A DNA stretch of 64,000 nt from Anticarsia gemmatalis. Taxonomy: Eukaryota; Arthropoda; Insecta; Lepidoptera; Erebidae. The stretch covers positions 9,727,001 to 9,791,000 of the forward strand of contig NC_134754.1 of assembly GCF_050436995.1 (NCBI RefSeq), read 5' to 3'. Every line of letters begins with the position of its first letter. The first letter of the stretch is position 1. Below the pieces are notes generated by a model that made no database searches, had not been told where the DNA came from, and was given only the letters and a program-made list of their open reading frames with translations. The position numbers were made by a program, and so were the translations under genes. Positions 24,949 to 37,074 of this stretch are shown one piece after another.

Positions 24949-25057
24949 GTCAAAGTTGTTGTAGCCACCCGAAGGTCTTTAACATGGTTTAACGACTGCT
25001 AACCTAATTAACAAAATTACGACCGAGTTTTTACACCTTTCGAACCATGGAGAAGGT
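24949..25057. repeat. Degraded interspersed repeat ('AGCCACCCGAAGG')
   Basis: The core AGTTGTTGTAGCCACCCGAAG, then GTCTTTAACATGGTTTAA, recurs in similar form at 39771-39860 (AGTTGTTCAAGCTACCTGAAG, GCCTTTGACGTGGCTTAA). It resembles a common lepidopteran repeat that carries 'GCCGCCAAAGGCCCCTGACATGGCT'. The class is unknown to me; it is probably a LINE piece. Confidence 0.45.
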
Positions 25058-28000
25058 AAGTTCAAATACCAATATGTGGCAACCCATCTACAGAATGTCC
25101 GCGCTAGGATTGCTTAACCCACTGGTCGTTTATCGACCTGTGAGTTACACTATGAGCCTTTTTTGGTGAAATACTGGATATTTCACATCGTATATTGCAA
25201 GTGCAATAAGGTTTAATCGTTCTCAATGGAATGTTGAGTGCTGTTGCAGACTTTACATCAATGCATGGAGTTTAATTAAAACCGAATATATTTTACATTG
25301 TCCTCGTTCATTTTCTTGCTTTTTAAATCATTTATAAAATGTATGTATCTATTAAAACAAATATTTATTTGTTCATATAAATTCCATTAATCGCTTATGA
25401 GGTTTTGTTTAGCCTTACAATAGTTAAAACCCCTTTTCAAAATGTTTCGAAAGGTGCTCAATTCAATCTATTTACCTCCATCGATAACAATAATTTCAAC
25501 AATCAAACTCGAACAAAATAATCCAGTTTTGATTTCTAAAAGGTCATTTGTCACAACAATACGCCACCCAAGTTAATAGGTCTGTAAACAATGAACAAAA
25601 CGTTTTGTGAAACAAAGCCTCTGAGGTGAACGACCTTCGCTACAGTAACTTTGAATCACGAGCTTATATCTGCTATTATATCGCAAAGGACTCTCACAAT
25701 GCCTTTAACTAACTCTTAGTACTTCGCTAAGATTTGTAGAAATTTCTAGACACTCAATATGGCGGCTTTTGAATTGTTATTACAGTTGTTACTGCTGATA
25801 ATGATGTCTGGTGCTACTTAAAATGTTATTTCTGATTTAATAAGAAGATAAGTTGTTTGTCTAGATATTAAAGGGCGTGACTTTATAATGGCAAAGTTGA
25901 GATTCGTTTTCTAGCTCATTGCTTCAAAGTGTTCTTAATAGGAGTATTTTTTGCCAAAATAGTTGCTGATTTTGAAAACTAAACTGGCAACACTTGCAAC
26001 CTTTTACTTTACCGCTCTAAGCGTTTAGATTAAAATTGATTTGCATGCATTTGATAGCCACTTTATAATGCGTTGCTACTTTGAAGTAACTAACGTAATG
26101 AACTACATATTTTTTTGCGAAATGACACTGACCAGGGGCTATCAACTGACATTCATAATAGCCCCCAGATCTGGCCTTCTAAGAATCAGTACTTGAATAA
26201 CATAACCAAAAAAATAACAACAGCTTCTCAAAATATATGAAGGTGCACCATGCCAGTCACATTTTTCCATCAAACCTAATGACGGTCGTACCAACATAAA
26301 AAACAAACCCGAACGTGTCCATGCCATGTATTAACCGAGGGATTTTAATAAAACCGAACCAATAACTTGTGTAAATTTATTATGCACTTCATACGGCGTG
26401 TGTACTGTACGAGCACCTAAGCGGAGGCAACAAGGACTTGGTAGAACCTCAAATTGGTTAAAGTTAGGACTACACGTCAAGAATTTTACACTCATTGACC
26501 GAAAAATGAGGTAAATTGAAGCAAAAACTGGGAAAAGATGATCATTGCAAGTAATAGAGCGCTGTTTCCATTAAGATTACTAAATATTTCAAATTTATGA
26601 AAAAAGGACGAAATCTGATCACGATAACTTATCAACTGCACGTTGTCTTGTAAAAAACAATTTAAACAATCATATTTTCACTATTTTCTATTACAGGCTG
26701 TCACAGTAATATGTTTCAATATAAATCATTTTGCAAAACTGACAGCTCTTATTGCAATACACACAAATCTTTATATTTTCTTGCACGACCCCGCACACTT
26801 AGGAACGTGAACAAAATGCAGGATATTAGTTTGAACCGATTTATTTTGAAATACACAAGCGTTTCTTTGACACAGCATTTGCAGTATACCGGGATATGAA
26901 TATAAGCCAACAAGATGGGAAAACAGCTTAAGTTATATAGAGATATTTTCGTTGCTTTCACAATATTCCGCTACATTTCCAATATAAACTTCTAAAGAAT
27001 TTATATGGATGCATCACGCCAAAACTTTGCGAACAATTTTGCTAGGTTTCTCTTAACCAAAGTTCAGGAGTCCATGTGGAGGTAAAATGACGTGTTTGTG
27101 CACGACACTGTGTGTGGAAATTTTCCATAACTTCCCGTTTGTATTTCTCTCAATACTCAAGAGTTAGAAAGAAGTTCTTCGATATCCTGATTTTTATTCG
27201 AGAGCTTATACGAGTACCTACCGTCTTATGTAACTGAAGGTAAGACTTGACTTGATTTGCGACCTTTTAAAAACTAGCTCATAATTATTTAAATTGTTGC
27301 ATTAAATAATTTTGAGCTAGTTTAGCAAATAGAGCAGGCAAATTATTTTGTTCTCACAAGACCCATAATCTAAATACTTATAGTATTGGTTATATTTAAC
27401 ACTTAGCCTCTCTTCCTTCCTTCCACCCAAAAAATTACTTACTTCGAAAAAAATGTACGTACAGTTTTCATCACATCATTTGTTTCTGTACAAACATTAA
27501 AATATCATATCAAAGTTAGGCAAAACGTCTGCGGCTCCTCGTAACACATGCTTTAATAGAGGCATTACACTTGAAAACGGTACGTTTAGCCACTTCATTT
27601 ATTATCCACGACGTAACACGTCCGAAACCTCGTTTTAAATATGTATCACTTAGTCACTTTGTGTATTTACTGTTATAGTTATGTCTTCTCGTATTTTTGG
27701 AAGGTCGTAATGACATTTTTATTTTAGTACTAGTATACTTAGGACTGAGTATTTTTGCAAATTTCTAGATCATTTATACTGGGTTAAGGAGGTTTGCATA
27801 TGTAAGCAAGAAGGAGAGAACTATCGATACATTGGTTCCGAGTAGCGTCCTAAAAAGTAGGTACATAGATTTTAAAAGCTTTTGGACCATTCTAATCTTC
27901 TGCTAGAATAGCAAACAATAGCTTTTCTTCTTCAAATACAAACCTATACATAGTGGTAGATCGTAGTAGGTACATTATGGTAAGTAGAACTTTTTCACAC

Positions 28001-29030
28001 ATTCGACCTTTGGCATTTCAAGCGGAAACAACGAGAAAGCCACGAAAACCTCTACAAACAACCTAAATTCTTATACATTATTCGCATTTTTCTCTTGAAA
28101 TCGAATTTTTCCTTCAAAATCTGGTAACAAAGGATTTTGAATATATTATGAAGACCGGGCGAGAGGTATAAAAGGTGTACTTAACCCATCGTCGCCTCTT
28201 AATCACGTTTATGCTACACGGTCATAATTTCATGCCTGAAAGCACTGTAAACAAGGGAATTACTTTATCATAGTAAAGGAATAGCGTGCTCTACGTTGTA
28301 TGCTGTTTTTAATTAAAAGGATTTTGAGAGCTTGGAAAGTTCATTTACTTTATGATACAAACTATAACAGGTATAAAATACTATGTATATATTTTTTTAA
28401 AGTAGTTTCGTTTTTTACCAGCGCATTTATTAGCAAGTTAGTATTTAAGAAAAAGTATGACGCCCTAATCCAGAGAGAAGGCAATCCATCAAGTTTAATT
28501 CAAATCAGGGAATAAGTGATTAAGAACGATCTAAGAACTTTTAAAATATTTATTCAATATTCACATCAAATGCGAAATTACGAAAGTCTTTCAAAATGTA
28601 TAATAAAAGCAGACCTCAACATCGGTTATAAAAACTAGGTTTTTTATATTTATTTTTGGAGATAGACTCTCATTATCTGTCAAAAATACTCAGATATGAC
28701 TTGATTTAGTTATCTGACGATAAAAAATATTCTTAGGTAGGTAAGGCCCTAAATTTTTTCACAAACTAGAATCAAAATACGCTGGTCCTAGCGGTCGAAC
28801 GAAACACAAATTGTATTCCTAACAGGTGGTCATTACGTTCGGCTGTGAACCGCTCGGCTTCGTAGTGTTTGAAAACCGATACGGTTATAACTCGGGTTAC
28901 CAGCGCCGCTACGGTCACTGTGGCTGGTACAAAAAGGCTTGCGTTAAATTCTATATTGTTTTTCTATACGTATGTGCGGTTGAAATATTGTCGAGTTTGT
29001 TCCTTTTGTGAGTAGTATTTTTGACTCTAA
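25058..29030. other. Stretch without recognised genes
   Basis: Nothing coding is supported. Short (CTTC)n-like sequence lies at about 27410-27425. The 28800-28935 segment is GC-richer but has no recognisable frame. The remainder is AT-rich. Confidence 0.5.
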
Positions 29031-29176
29031 TAGTTTCAAAATCAAAATCAAGACATTTATTTAGTCAAATGCTGACACTTATGAAAGTCAATAATACAGA
29101 GAATGAATTTACCGCCAGTTCGGAAGGTAGGATCAATGAGAAGGGCTGGCAAGAAACTCCTGGCCACTCTTTTTAA
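29031..29176 (-). mobile_element. LINE 3' terminal fragment with (TTTGA)-type tail
   Basis: On the minus strand the order is AGTTTCTTGCCAGCCCTTCT, CTACCTTCCGAACTGGCGG, then AATAAATGTCTTGATTTTGA at the end. This follows a widespread lepidopteran LINE 3' end that finishes in AATAAATG plus (TTTGA)n. Only the untranslated tail is present. Confidence 0.6.
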
Positions 29177-30355
29177 AAGTAAGTTTAAAAGTAAGAAAAC
29201 AAAGTGAAACGTAATCATATTATTTTATGACGACGTTCTCCTGTGTCGCAAACAATTATCGTTAGTCTGGTTCTATTTTTAAGTTCTAAAACACCGGAAT
29301 AATTTCGCGTAGGTGTCGCAAACAGTCAATAATCTGACCTAATTCTCACCAACCAATCCTATACTCTAAAAACGGCCCAACAACAGTCCTTTGTTCACCT
29401 TTATGAGTCCAAACAAACAATATCTCAGCGGAACTTTCAACTTTCTCATAAAAGACAGAAATTGTTCGGAAAATTTAATTATAGTATTCGTAAATCGAGT
29501 GTATAGTCCAATCAGGTTCACTCATTATCTTTATTAATCCGATCATCCCGAGGCACTGGGCCTTCCGATCGATATTATCAATTTCCATAAATATAAAACG
29601 TATCCTGACTTAATTTTGTCTTTGTTTACCGAACACGGCGGACATTTTTATTTAAAGATGAAAATACGCTCCGATAAAGTAGTTAAGCTCGTTATTTATG
29701 TTCATGTTTTTAACATAAGTAATACGTGTTTCATTTTATAACAGGGGATGATAATAATAATAAACACGAGTTAAAAGTTCAAGGTTTTATAACATTTTAC
29801 GCAATATTAGTGCAAACATGAAAATAGAAAACAGCAGTACAAACTAGTCACGTAGACGGGTCATATTAGTCTGTCATTATGGGATATACTGATAAACTAG
29901 TGTAAATATACATGTACCCTGATATTTATTTGAGTGTTGTCTCCTACTAAGTAAAAATATAATTAAAAATTCCACTACTCTTGATTTAGTATTAATTTAA
30001 ACATTAATGAAAAATATTTTACGATTCAACCCACGATAACGCAAACTATAAGTATTACCCACGCAAAATATGAGTTTTAGGAATACTACTACTGGCAAAA
30101 AATTTCCTAAAACATTCAACAATGTGAAACCATTAAGTTGTCGTCGTTTCAATTTAGATACACGCTTTACAACATCCAAAAACATAATAAATGTCACACA
30201 TAAAATCTCTTCAATTTACTTCAACAAAGATGAATGATTCGAAACTAAGTATGACGTCTTAAAAGCATCTTTATAAATATAGGCTCTACTTAAAAAATCT
30301 AACACGACTAAAATAAATTGCTGTAAAGGCCTGTAACAAACAAAACCTTTTATAT
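29177..30355. other. Unrecognised stretch
   Basis: No gene is supported. TGTCGCAAACA recurs near 29252 and 29314. A short (ATA)n tract lies near 29748-29760. Nothing else is recognised. Confidence 0.5.
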
Positions 30356-30356
30356 T

Positions 30357-30400
30357 AAGTGATCCATCTTAAATGGGTTTCATTATAGTAGGAGTATTAT
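30357..30400 (+). repeat. Direct repeat, left copy
   Basis: AAGTGATCCATCTTAAATGG followed by GTTTCATTATAGTAGGAGTA recurs about 370 bases downstream (30728-30771) with scattered changes. The two copies bracket the SINE at 30524-30690. Confidence 0.75.
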
Positions 30401-30523
30401 AGTTCAACTACTTAGAGACTTGTATGCAAGGTTCGTGGGTAGCTGAGGTAAAAAACATCAAAATTTAGAACATCGGTGATTCGTTCCTTTATTTAAAAAA
30501 TACACTGGACTATCGAATAAAAC

Positions 30524-30690
30524 GACTGCCTCCATGACGCAATGGTTTAGGACGCCACGCTTCTGCCATTGCCTTCGGAGGTCGTGAGTTCGAGTGACGT
30601 GACATGAGTCGTTGTTTGTATGTTTGTAAAAGTTCCCGCTACACAAGAGCAATTCTTAGTGTGGGAGTTGTCTTTTTTAAAAGAAAAAAA
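30524..30690 (+). mobile_element. tRNA-derived SINE
   Basis: GACTGCCTCCATGACGCAAT begins a tRNA-like head. The A-box-like TGACGCAATGG is at 30535-30545 and the B-box-like GAGTTCGAGTG is at 30586-30596, after CCATTGCCTTCGGAGGTCGT. A body with GTCGTTGTTTGTATG and ACACAAGAGCAATTC follows and ends in a T- and A-rich tail near 30690. RNA polymerase III would transcribe such elements. It is not a functional tRNA: the B box is mutated and no cloverleaf closes. Confidence 0.7.
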
Positions 30691-30727
30691 CATCGGGCAC
30701 GTCAAGGCTCTCTACTAAGTTTTTGGA

Positions 30728-30771
30728 TAAGCGATCCATCTTAAATGGCTTTCATTACGCTAGAAATACTA
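30728..30771 (+). repeat. Direct repeat, right copy
   Basis: AAGCGATCCATCTTAAATGG followed by CTTTCATTACGCTAGAAATA is the partner of 30357-30400. Divergence between the two copies shows this is not a recent target-site duplication, which would also be much shorter. Confidence 0.75.
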
Positions 30772-31470
30772 TTTTGGGTGTTAATAAAAAATCGGTGAGT
30801 AATAATCGAGAGTGATTGAATAGCAAGGACGAAGGAATTGAGACCCTCGTCACAATGACGTCACGGAAACTTGGCCTCTCGCGGTTTTCCACTATTTAAT
30901 TTAATTTAAGTAATGATCAATTTGTTAATGTCAGTGTGTTATAAATTACAGTTTTTGGGTAGTACAGTAGTCGTGTGAATTAATTTTGGTTAACTTTGCG
31001 ACATTGCAATTAATAAAAGTTTTATTCCTATTTTATACCCACAAAAGTTTATCAGGCTACCCTGTGTAGTGTATAGTCTGGAATTATAGTTAAAGAACTA
31101 GGCTCTTGTAAATTAAGTCGTTGCTTCAGTTTTATCAACGTTAGTGAATCTATTTAGGCAAGAAAATTAAATACTTCAAAAAATAACAAACTTAAACAGT
31201 TAGATAAAACTTCAACAAAATTATAATAGTAGGTAACTAAAGTAATTTCGTGTTTTATTTAATAACGACATTAACTGAAGGAAAAGCTAAAGCTTACATT
31301 TGACATTCATCCAAATTCATTGCAAACTGCTGGTTTTAAATTCTATTTAATGGAGTAGAGTGAACCCCATTTATATTCTCAACTCGTACAAGTTGTAAAA
31401 AGTAAATAAAGCAATTACAAACTTATGTAAAACAGAAACAAAGATTGTATCTATTAACTGACATCGTTTG
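30772..31470. other. Unrecognised stretch
   Basis: GC-richer DNA at 30805-30890 includes a CRE-like core (TGACGTCA, about 30856-30863). The rest is AT-rich. No gene is seen. Confidence 0.5.
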
Positions 31471-31671
31471 TCCTACTAATATTATAAATGCGAAAGTTTG
31501 TGAGGTTGGATAATTATATGTATATATGTTTGTTACTTTTTCATGAAAAAACTACTGGACAAATTTTAATGAAATTTAGTCCACTGATAGCTTATAATCT
31601 GGATTAACACACAGGATACTTTTTACCCCGAGAAATCTTTTCACACGGACAAAGTTGCGGTCAGAAGCTAG
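31471..31671 (+). mobile_element. Short TC...CTAG repeat, probable non-autonomous Helitron-like copy
   Basis: TCCTACTAATATTATAAATG then CGAAAGTTTGTGAGG begins the element. The centre has AACTACTGGACAAATTTTAA and GATGAAATTT-like sequence, and the end is AGAAGCTAG|T. This family is very common in Lepidoptera. The ends fit a Helitron (TC...CTAG followed by T), but the preceding base is G, not A, and I see no clear hairpin. Confidence 0.6.
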
Positions 31672-31879
31672 TTGGCTATAATCTTAATACATTCTGGGAA
31701 TTTCACTGTTATCGCGACATGGAAAAGTTACTAGTTCCTAGAAATACGGTTGTGGCTTATCGGTACAACCTATGCAGGAAAATTGTTGTTCTCTGTTTCA
31801 AAAACAGATCAATACCCTATTTTCTGTACTTATTTTTACATTCTTTTATCACAATAACAATCACTTAATATTTGACCTG

Positions 31880-32090
31880 ATTAATCATGAGTTCTCGGGT
31901 TCGATTCCTGGGTCGGGCAACATGTATTGTTCTTTTTTATTTTATATTAAAATGTTGCTCAATAGTAGCCCGGAGTAAGTTAATGTGCCCTCTAAATACT
32001 GGACTCTCTTACATATGTATAATGGCGAAATTTCTTACACCTCTGCCTGAATCTTCCGCTACTACAGGTGTGATTATGTACTCATGTAAG
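31880..32090 (+). mobile_element. Degraded tRNA-related SINE ('AGCCCGGAGT' family)
   Basis: B-box-like GGTTCGATTCC (31898-31908) lies inside TCTCGGGTTCGATTCCTGGG, followed by CGGGCAA, a T-rich link, TAGTAGCCCGGAGT (about 31963-31976), GTGCCCTC, and CACCTCTGCC near the end. The order matches a common lepidopteran SINE that ends 'CACCTCTGCCTACC...GGCGTGA'. It has many mutations. Confidence 0.6.
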
Positions 32091-32900
32091 TTTTTGTACT
32101 CAATACAAGTGAATACTTATAACGTACTCATTCGCACGCCATATTGATTCTACCCGTATTCAACTAACTGCGGTTCTATTATTGAATACGCTCGTAAAAA
32201 ACACATGAAAAATATACGCGAGCTTGTTACAACGCATTCTTTTGTTTTATCTCTTCCGAGTTCCAGAAAACGTTACAATGAAGGACGTTGTGAAAACTAC
32301 AAGAAACAGAAACATCATTCTTTCATAATTCTTTATTTTCATAAAATTCCTTATCTTTAAAAATAAATCGCAAAATATGATGTTAAGCTCAAAACTCCTA
32401 GACAACCCGACCAGTTAAAGATTACGACCTAATTTGTTGTTACATGTCCTCTTTAAAGCACGGGAAAGTTTGTCTTTTAGAGAAAATAAAAAATGGTAGA
32501 TTTTTTTAAATTATAATTTAATAAATAAACAACATCGAACATGAGAACTATCTCTGTGTCATTTAAATTGTAAGTTCTCATCTATATTAAAAGACATTCA
32601 AATATGATGATGAGGATTTTCTAACTAAAGTTGAGTACTCATTTCCGTATAAATAGATATTTCAATATTTAAACGAACTTGTCAACTTTATCTTGTACCA
32701 TTAATATTAAGAAGGCATCTATTTATAAGCACTAAGAACTACTTTGCCTGACTTGACAGTTTAATTTCTGTAGAACTAAAAGGAAGCAACAACTTTATGT
32801 GAAATATCAAAAACATTTTACGCTTAAAATGTATCAGACATTTGATAAAAATGATTACGGTGATGGCATACAATAATTGAATTTTTACTGATTATACTAC
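32091..32900. other. Unrecognised stretch
   Basis: AT-rich sequence with no gene or repeat family recognised. Confidence 0.5.
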
Positions 32901-32902
32901 TA

Positions 32903-33040
32903 CTAATAAACGCCGCATAAAAAGTGTTATATACCTACTGTACAGTGTTTTGTCTTAATCAGTCATAAACCGTTTCAAATTTGATTGAAAGTGACAAAAC
33001 ACTGTACATGACAAATCAGAACTCACAGGACGTTTATTAG
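32903..33040. mobile_element. Inverted-repeat MITE, 138 bp, flanked by TA
   Basis: The outer inverted repeats are CTAATAAACG (32903-32912) and CGTTTATTAG (33031-33040), perfect over 10 bases. The inner repeats TGTACAGTGTTTTGTC (32939-32954) and GACAAAACACTGTACA (32993-33008) are perfect over 16 bases. TA lies on each side (32901-32902 and 33041-33042), which fits a TA target duplication as in mariner-like MITEs. It has no coding capacity. Confidence 0.75.
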
Positions 33041-33042
33041 TA

Positions 33043-33240
33043 AGACGATTATATTGTGAATGCATGAATGCTTGGATGGATGTTTGTTTTTCAATCACTC
33101 TAAAATTATTGAACAGGTTTCGATGAAATTTGGTGAACAAATAGTTTAATATCTGTATGTTAAAAAATATGCGTTAGAATATTACTTTTATTGTTTACTC
33201 CATTAAATCTTTTCACGCGGACGACGCGAGCAGAAGCTAC
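33043..33240 (+). mobile_element. Second copy of the TC...CTAG repeat, degraded
   Basis: TTGTGAATGCATGAATGC and GGATGGATGTTTGTT are followed by TTGAACAGGTTTCGATGAAA and TTTGGTGAACAA, then TCTTTTCACGCGGACGACG and AGAAGCTA. This is the same block order as 31471-31671, with the end mutated (CTAC). The MITE at 32903-33040 ends two bases before it and may have inserted into its 5' end. Confidence 0.6.
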
Positions 33241-36200
33241 ACATTTATAAACGTAGCGCGAACATAATTTCTTCTCTCGGGTGTCACATGACGTTAATCC
33301 TATTAGCTAAAGGGGAACATTCTTCTCACGTAGCACACATTTTGGTTATACGTGACCCTCAAACGAGACCTATATGCAATGTGGTCGGATTGTAATTGAT
33401 ATTGGCGTTTCGATCAAAGCTCTACATTGGAACAAATACGTAGGATCCATGTAATCGGTTGAGTACGTGCGCTCGCAAACGTGGCTGTATTGTATTCAAA
33501 TACGAGTTTAAATGACTAATTTGAAGTCTGGTATTGTTGGCAATACGTATGTAGGAAAATATAACCCGCGATCTTTTAGACACGCTTTTCGGAATTTCGT
33601 TAATTATGATACAACAAAATTTCGTAAGTTCCTTTAAACAATTTCTTTTCTTTTTAGTACTGATGCATTAAAAGAAGAAGTACGTTGGATAAAATAAAAA
33701 TATTGTAAGATAAGCCCACATGAAGTTATAAAACCATCTGTTTTTGCCCGAGGATCAGAGAAAGGTCACAGACGACCGTGAAACGTGGGCGAAAGCTAAA
33801 TTTGTACTACACCTAAATCTAAAACGGTTACGCGATTAGCCATTATAAATTGCTACCTTTCAACAGAAATTAATTGAGTTTTCTACATGTTTGAAGTTTA
33901 TTTTAAACTGGTTGTAATAAAATGAATAATGGTTTGAAATGCTTGAGCATTATTGCTAAAAATATCAACTGTGACGTCAATGTACATCTTTACTTTCAAC
34001 TATACCTACTTAAGAAACTCTTTAAATAAAAATGACAAAGCCAAGAGCACCAGCTTTGGCAAGCAACGCTGTAGTTTCTTTTAAAACTACCTACTTTGTA
34101 AATTTACAGTAAATTATGCGAAACGGAAAAAGGCATTCACGATTTTTTTTGTCTTTCAGTAGTAGTATTTTTCGTTCATCAGTAAAGTCAGTGTTCAAAC
34201 TATAATCACTTAGATACAACACAGTCACCCTACAAAATTAATAAAATATCAAATCCATACTGAATTTAAACTACTAGTACATAGTTTAAACACTATATCA
34301 GGTAGTACATTACATTAGTGTAACGTAAAGCGCCACATATAATGATTTACAAAGAGAATTTTCTCTCTCACTCCGAAAAACGTTCGAGTCTTCACGTCAC
34401 TCAAATAGGCGGCAATGTTGCTCAATTTTCGGCTATTCAGCGGCAACATCTTAATGAGCATTTGTAATTCCCTCGCTACCTCTTATATGTCCTATGGTTT
34501 AGCTTAACCAAGGAAGTTTCAGAATATGTCATACAAGGAAAACTGTAGTCTTTTTGTTAATTAAAAACGTTCCCCTTGTTTACATTCTTTAAACTAGGGT
34601 AAGTTTGATAAAAGTTACAATTACTTGGAAAGTTTTGTGAATTCCCCTGGCTGTTGAAGTTGAACAGATTGTCAAAGTTCCTGCGATGCACGGTAAACTT
34701 AAAAAATATCATTTGGTCTTTTTAATTCCACGATAATAAAAAAAGGGAACGATCTGTGTCGACTAATAAATAGCAAAAGCTGTAACTGTTTTACTCAGAC
34801 TGAAATAAAAACAAAAAAATATAAAAAGCATGTTTCCTAGGAAAAATGTTTCCGTTCAAAGCATGAGAAAAGTGAGCAATTTAATATTTTTCTACTTCAA
34901 CGATATTTCTTACTGTAAAAGATCAAAGGCTCTCTGCGTTGCATTAAATTTTAATTATTTTTTAAATATTCTTTGCTAAGAGAAGCAAACTGGAAATTAT
35001 AACTTAGTATAAAAATGGAATGAGCAAACGAATACACTTATTACAGCGACATTATTCTATGTTTTTTTCATAAATGTTGTAATTAAGAAATGCCAGCATT
35101 AAGCATAAGGAATAAATTCCTAGGAATTTATTTATATATGTCTTATTTCATAATAGTCGTAACCTAAATCGACGACAACTCTATCATGTTATGAATAAAC
35201 ATGCAATACATACACGTCAGTAAATTTAACCACGACGTTGCACGGATCCAATCAAAATGCTGAATGTTCTAATGTGCGACATTTCAGTCTGAATCCTTCA
35301 ATCTACGCCGTAAGTCTTCCGTCTCCATTCAACCATGCATGCATGCATGCATGAGTGTTATGCATGCGTGGCTTCAATCTGTCGTCTACATCCGCTCATT
35401 CATGGAAGTCTCGGTACTCACTTTGAATAATCTGGTTACGAAACTAACCTGTGAAAATTTAATTAAATTTTGAAATCGTTTTATGATTCCCACGCTTATT
35501 TTAACGTGAATGTTTGTTTTTTGATCTCGGGATAAATTACGTTATTTAATTTTACATGAACTACTTAGTTACTACACCGAGGAGTAGGTAGTATAATATA
35601 GAAAACTGAGATTATCTTTTAATCAAGGACAAATAAAACAAAAATGTTGTAAATTGATATCTACTATGATTTTTACTCAAAGCGAATGCGGGGTGCTATT
35701 TTTGCTCGAAAAATCGTTATATTATACCTCTAGAAATGTCAGAAAACCTAGTCTTTGCTAGTAGTATTTGTAGAGAGCCTTCAAAGGTACCTCCATCGAA
35801 TACGAACATACATCACTGAATATAAGTCTCTCTGTATAACTGATATATTCGTCGCTACATTTTGAGTGCACCTTTGATGAATGGGACCGAAAGTAACGTG
35901 TTCCACGTGAACCAAGATTAATGTGATTTGATGACGGTTCTTTTAGACTTATGTACCTTGGGAACATTTCCGTAATTGCGCCACAATTAGTACCTCCTTC
36001 TAATATTTCCGTGTAATTATTTACCATAGCTACCTAGAAAGCCAATTATAGCACTATCAAAGTGCGTTTTGCATTGTATCGATAAAAAATCTTATAAGTT
36101 TCGCATTTATCACAGATCTAATAAAAAACTTACCAATTAAAGTCGACCAGTTACATAGTTCAGGTAATGTAAAATAGGTTTCTCATCGTTAACAATGAAG

Positions 36201-36770
36201 TCGGAAATATCGATACTACTGAAAAGCTACTCCTGGAAGCTGACATTCATGTCAGATACCCAAAATCCTTGGAAAATAAAATTTACATAAGATATTGAAG
36301 TAAAGAAAAAAGAAAACCCAAAGTAACATTCTCAAGAAATATCAGAGAATTCTAGTGAAGCGTCAACGTGAAGACTAAACGTCTCACGGCTAGTTCCTAT
36401 TTGTTTATTCAACACGAATCTGCACTCATCATTTCATGCCAGTGATTCTTTTACTGTGTTACTATCAGTTCTCGATGCTAACTCACTTTTGGCAGTACTT
36501 TTTGCGTTATATTATGTAAATTCTAGTAGCTTTTGCGTTGATAAGTCAGTCCGTCATTAAGTTATAATTACCTTTTGTAAAATATATTTGTCGAGTATAG
36601 CCGACCGTGGCGGTCAAAGGGTTAAAATATAGTTCGAAATGTGATTTCACAGAGGTAGTGTTCTAGCCACCAGCTTCAAACTAAAACTTATTAATTTATA
36701 TTATTAATCAGAATACGACACACAAAATGCCAATAACCTCATATTTAATTAAATAATTATAAATTATAAA
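33241..36770. other. Stretch without recognised genes
   Basis: No gene is supported. The 33270-33500 segment is GC-richer and free of repeats I know. A (GCAT)n microsatellite lies at 35334-35353. CCGACCGTGGCGGTCAAAGG near 36602-36621 resembles a short lepidopteran repeat. Confidence 0.5.
35334..35353. repeat. (GCAT)n microsatellite
   Basis: About five uninterrupted CATG/GCAT units are followed within 10 bases by another GCATGC. The unit is self-complementary, so the tract is a perfect palindrome and can fold on itself. Confidence 0.85.
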
Positions 36771-36776
36771 TTTAAC

Positions 36777-37074
36777 CCATTAATGTCCCACTGCTGGGCA
36801 AGGGTCTCCTCCCGTAGTGAGGGAGGGGTTAGGCCTTGAGTCCACCACGCTGGCCAAGTGCGGGTTGGGGACTTTGCATGCCCTCAATAAATGTATTAAA
36901 CAAATTTTAGGCATGCAAGGTTTCCTCACGATGTTTTCCTTCACCGTTGGAGCATGTGATAATTATTTCTAATTCACACATAACTTCGAAAAGTCATTGG
37001 TGTGTTGCCTCGGGTTCGAACCTGCAACCACTTGCGTGGGAGGTACCAACTTATACCACTCGGCTATCAACGCT
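36777..37074 (-). mobile_element. Near-complete SINE with tRNA-like head and LINE-like tail
   Basis: Minus strand. The head begins near 37074. The A-box-like TAGCCGAGTGG is the complement of 37056-37066, and the B-box-like GGTTCGAACC is at 37013-37022. The body continues through CATAACTTCGAAAAGTCATT-type sequence and GGCATGCAAAGTCCCCAACC. It ends at TTGCCCAGCAGTGGGACATT (near 36780), then an AT-rich tail. That 3' half is the widespread lepidopteran 'GCCCAGCAGTGGGA' tail, which I associate with RTE-type LINEs. A SINE that borrows a LINE tail can use that LINE's reverse transcriptase. It was probably moved by a partner LINE not present here. This is the best-preserved copy in the window. Confidence 0.8.

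Noticed and set aside
31898..31908. tRNA gene suggested by GGTTCGATTCC
   Set aside because: No A box or acceptor stem pairs with it; downstream sequence is a SINE body.
35334..35370. CRISPR-like or regulatory array
   Set aside because: The repeats are 4-base GCAT units, a plain microsatellite; no spacers.
37013..37066. tRNA gene on the minus strand
   Set aside because: A- and B-box-like motifs are present, but no cloverleaf forms and the sequence continues into a SINE body.
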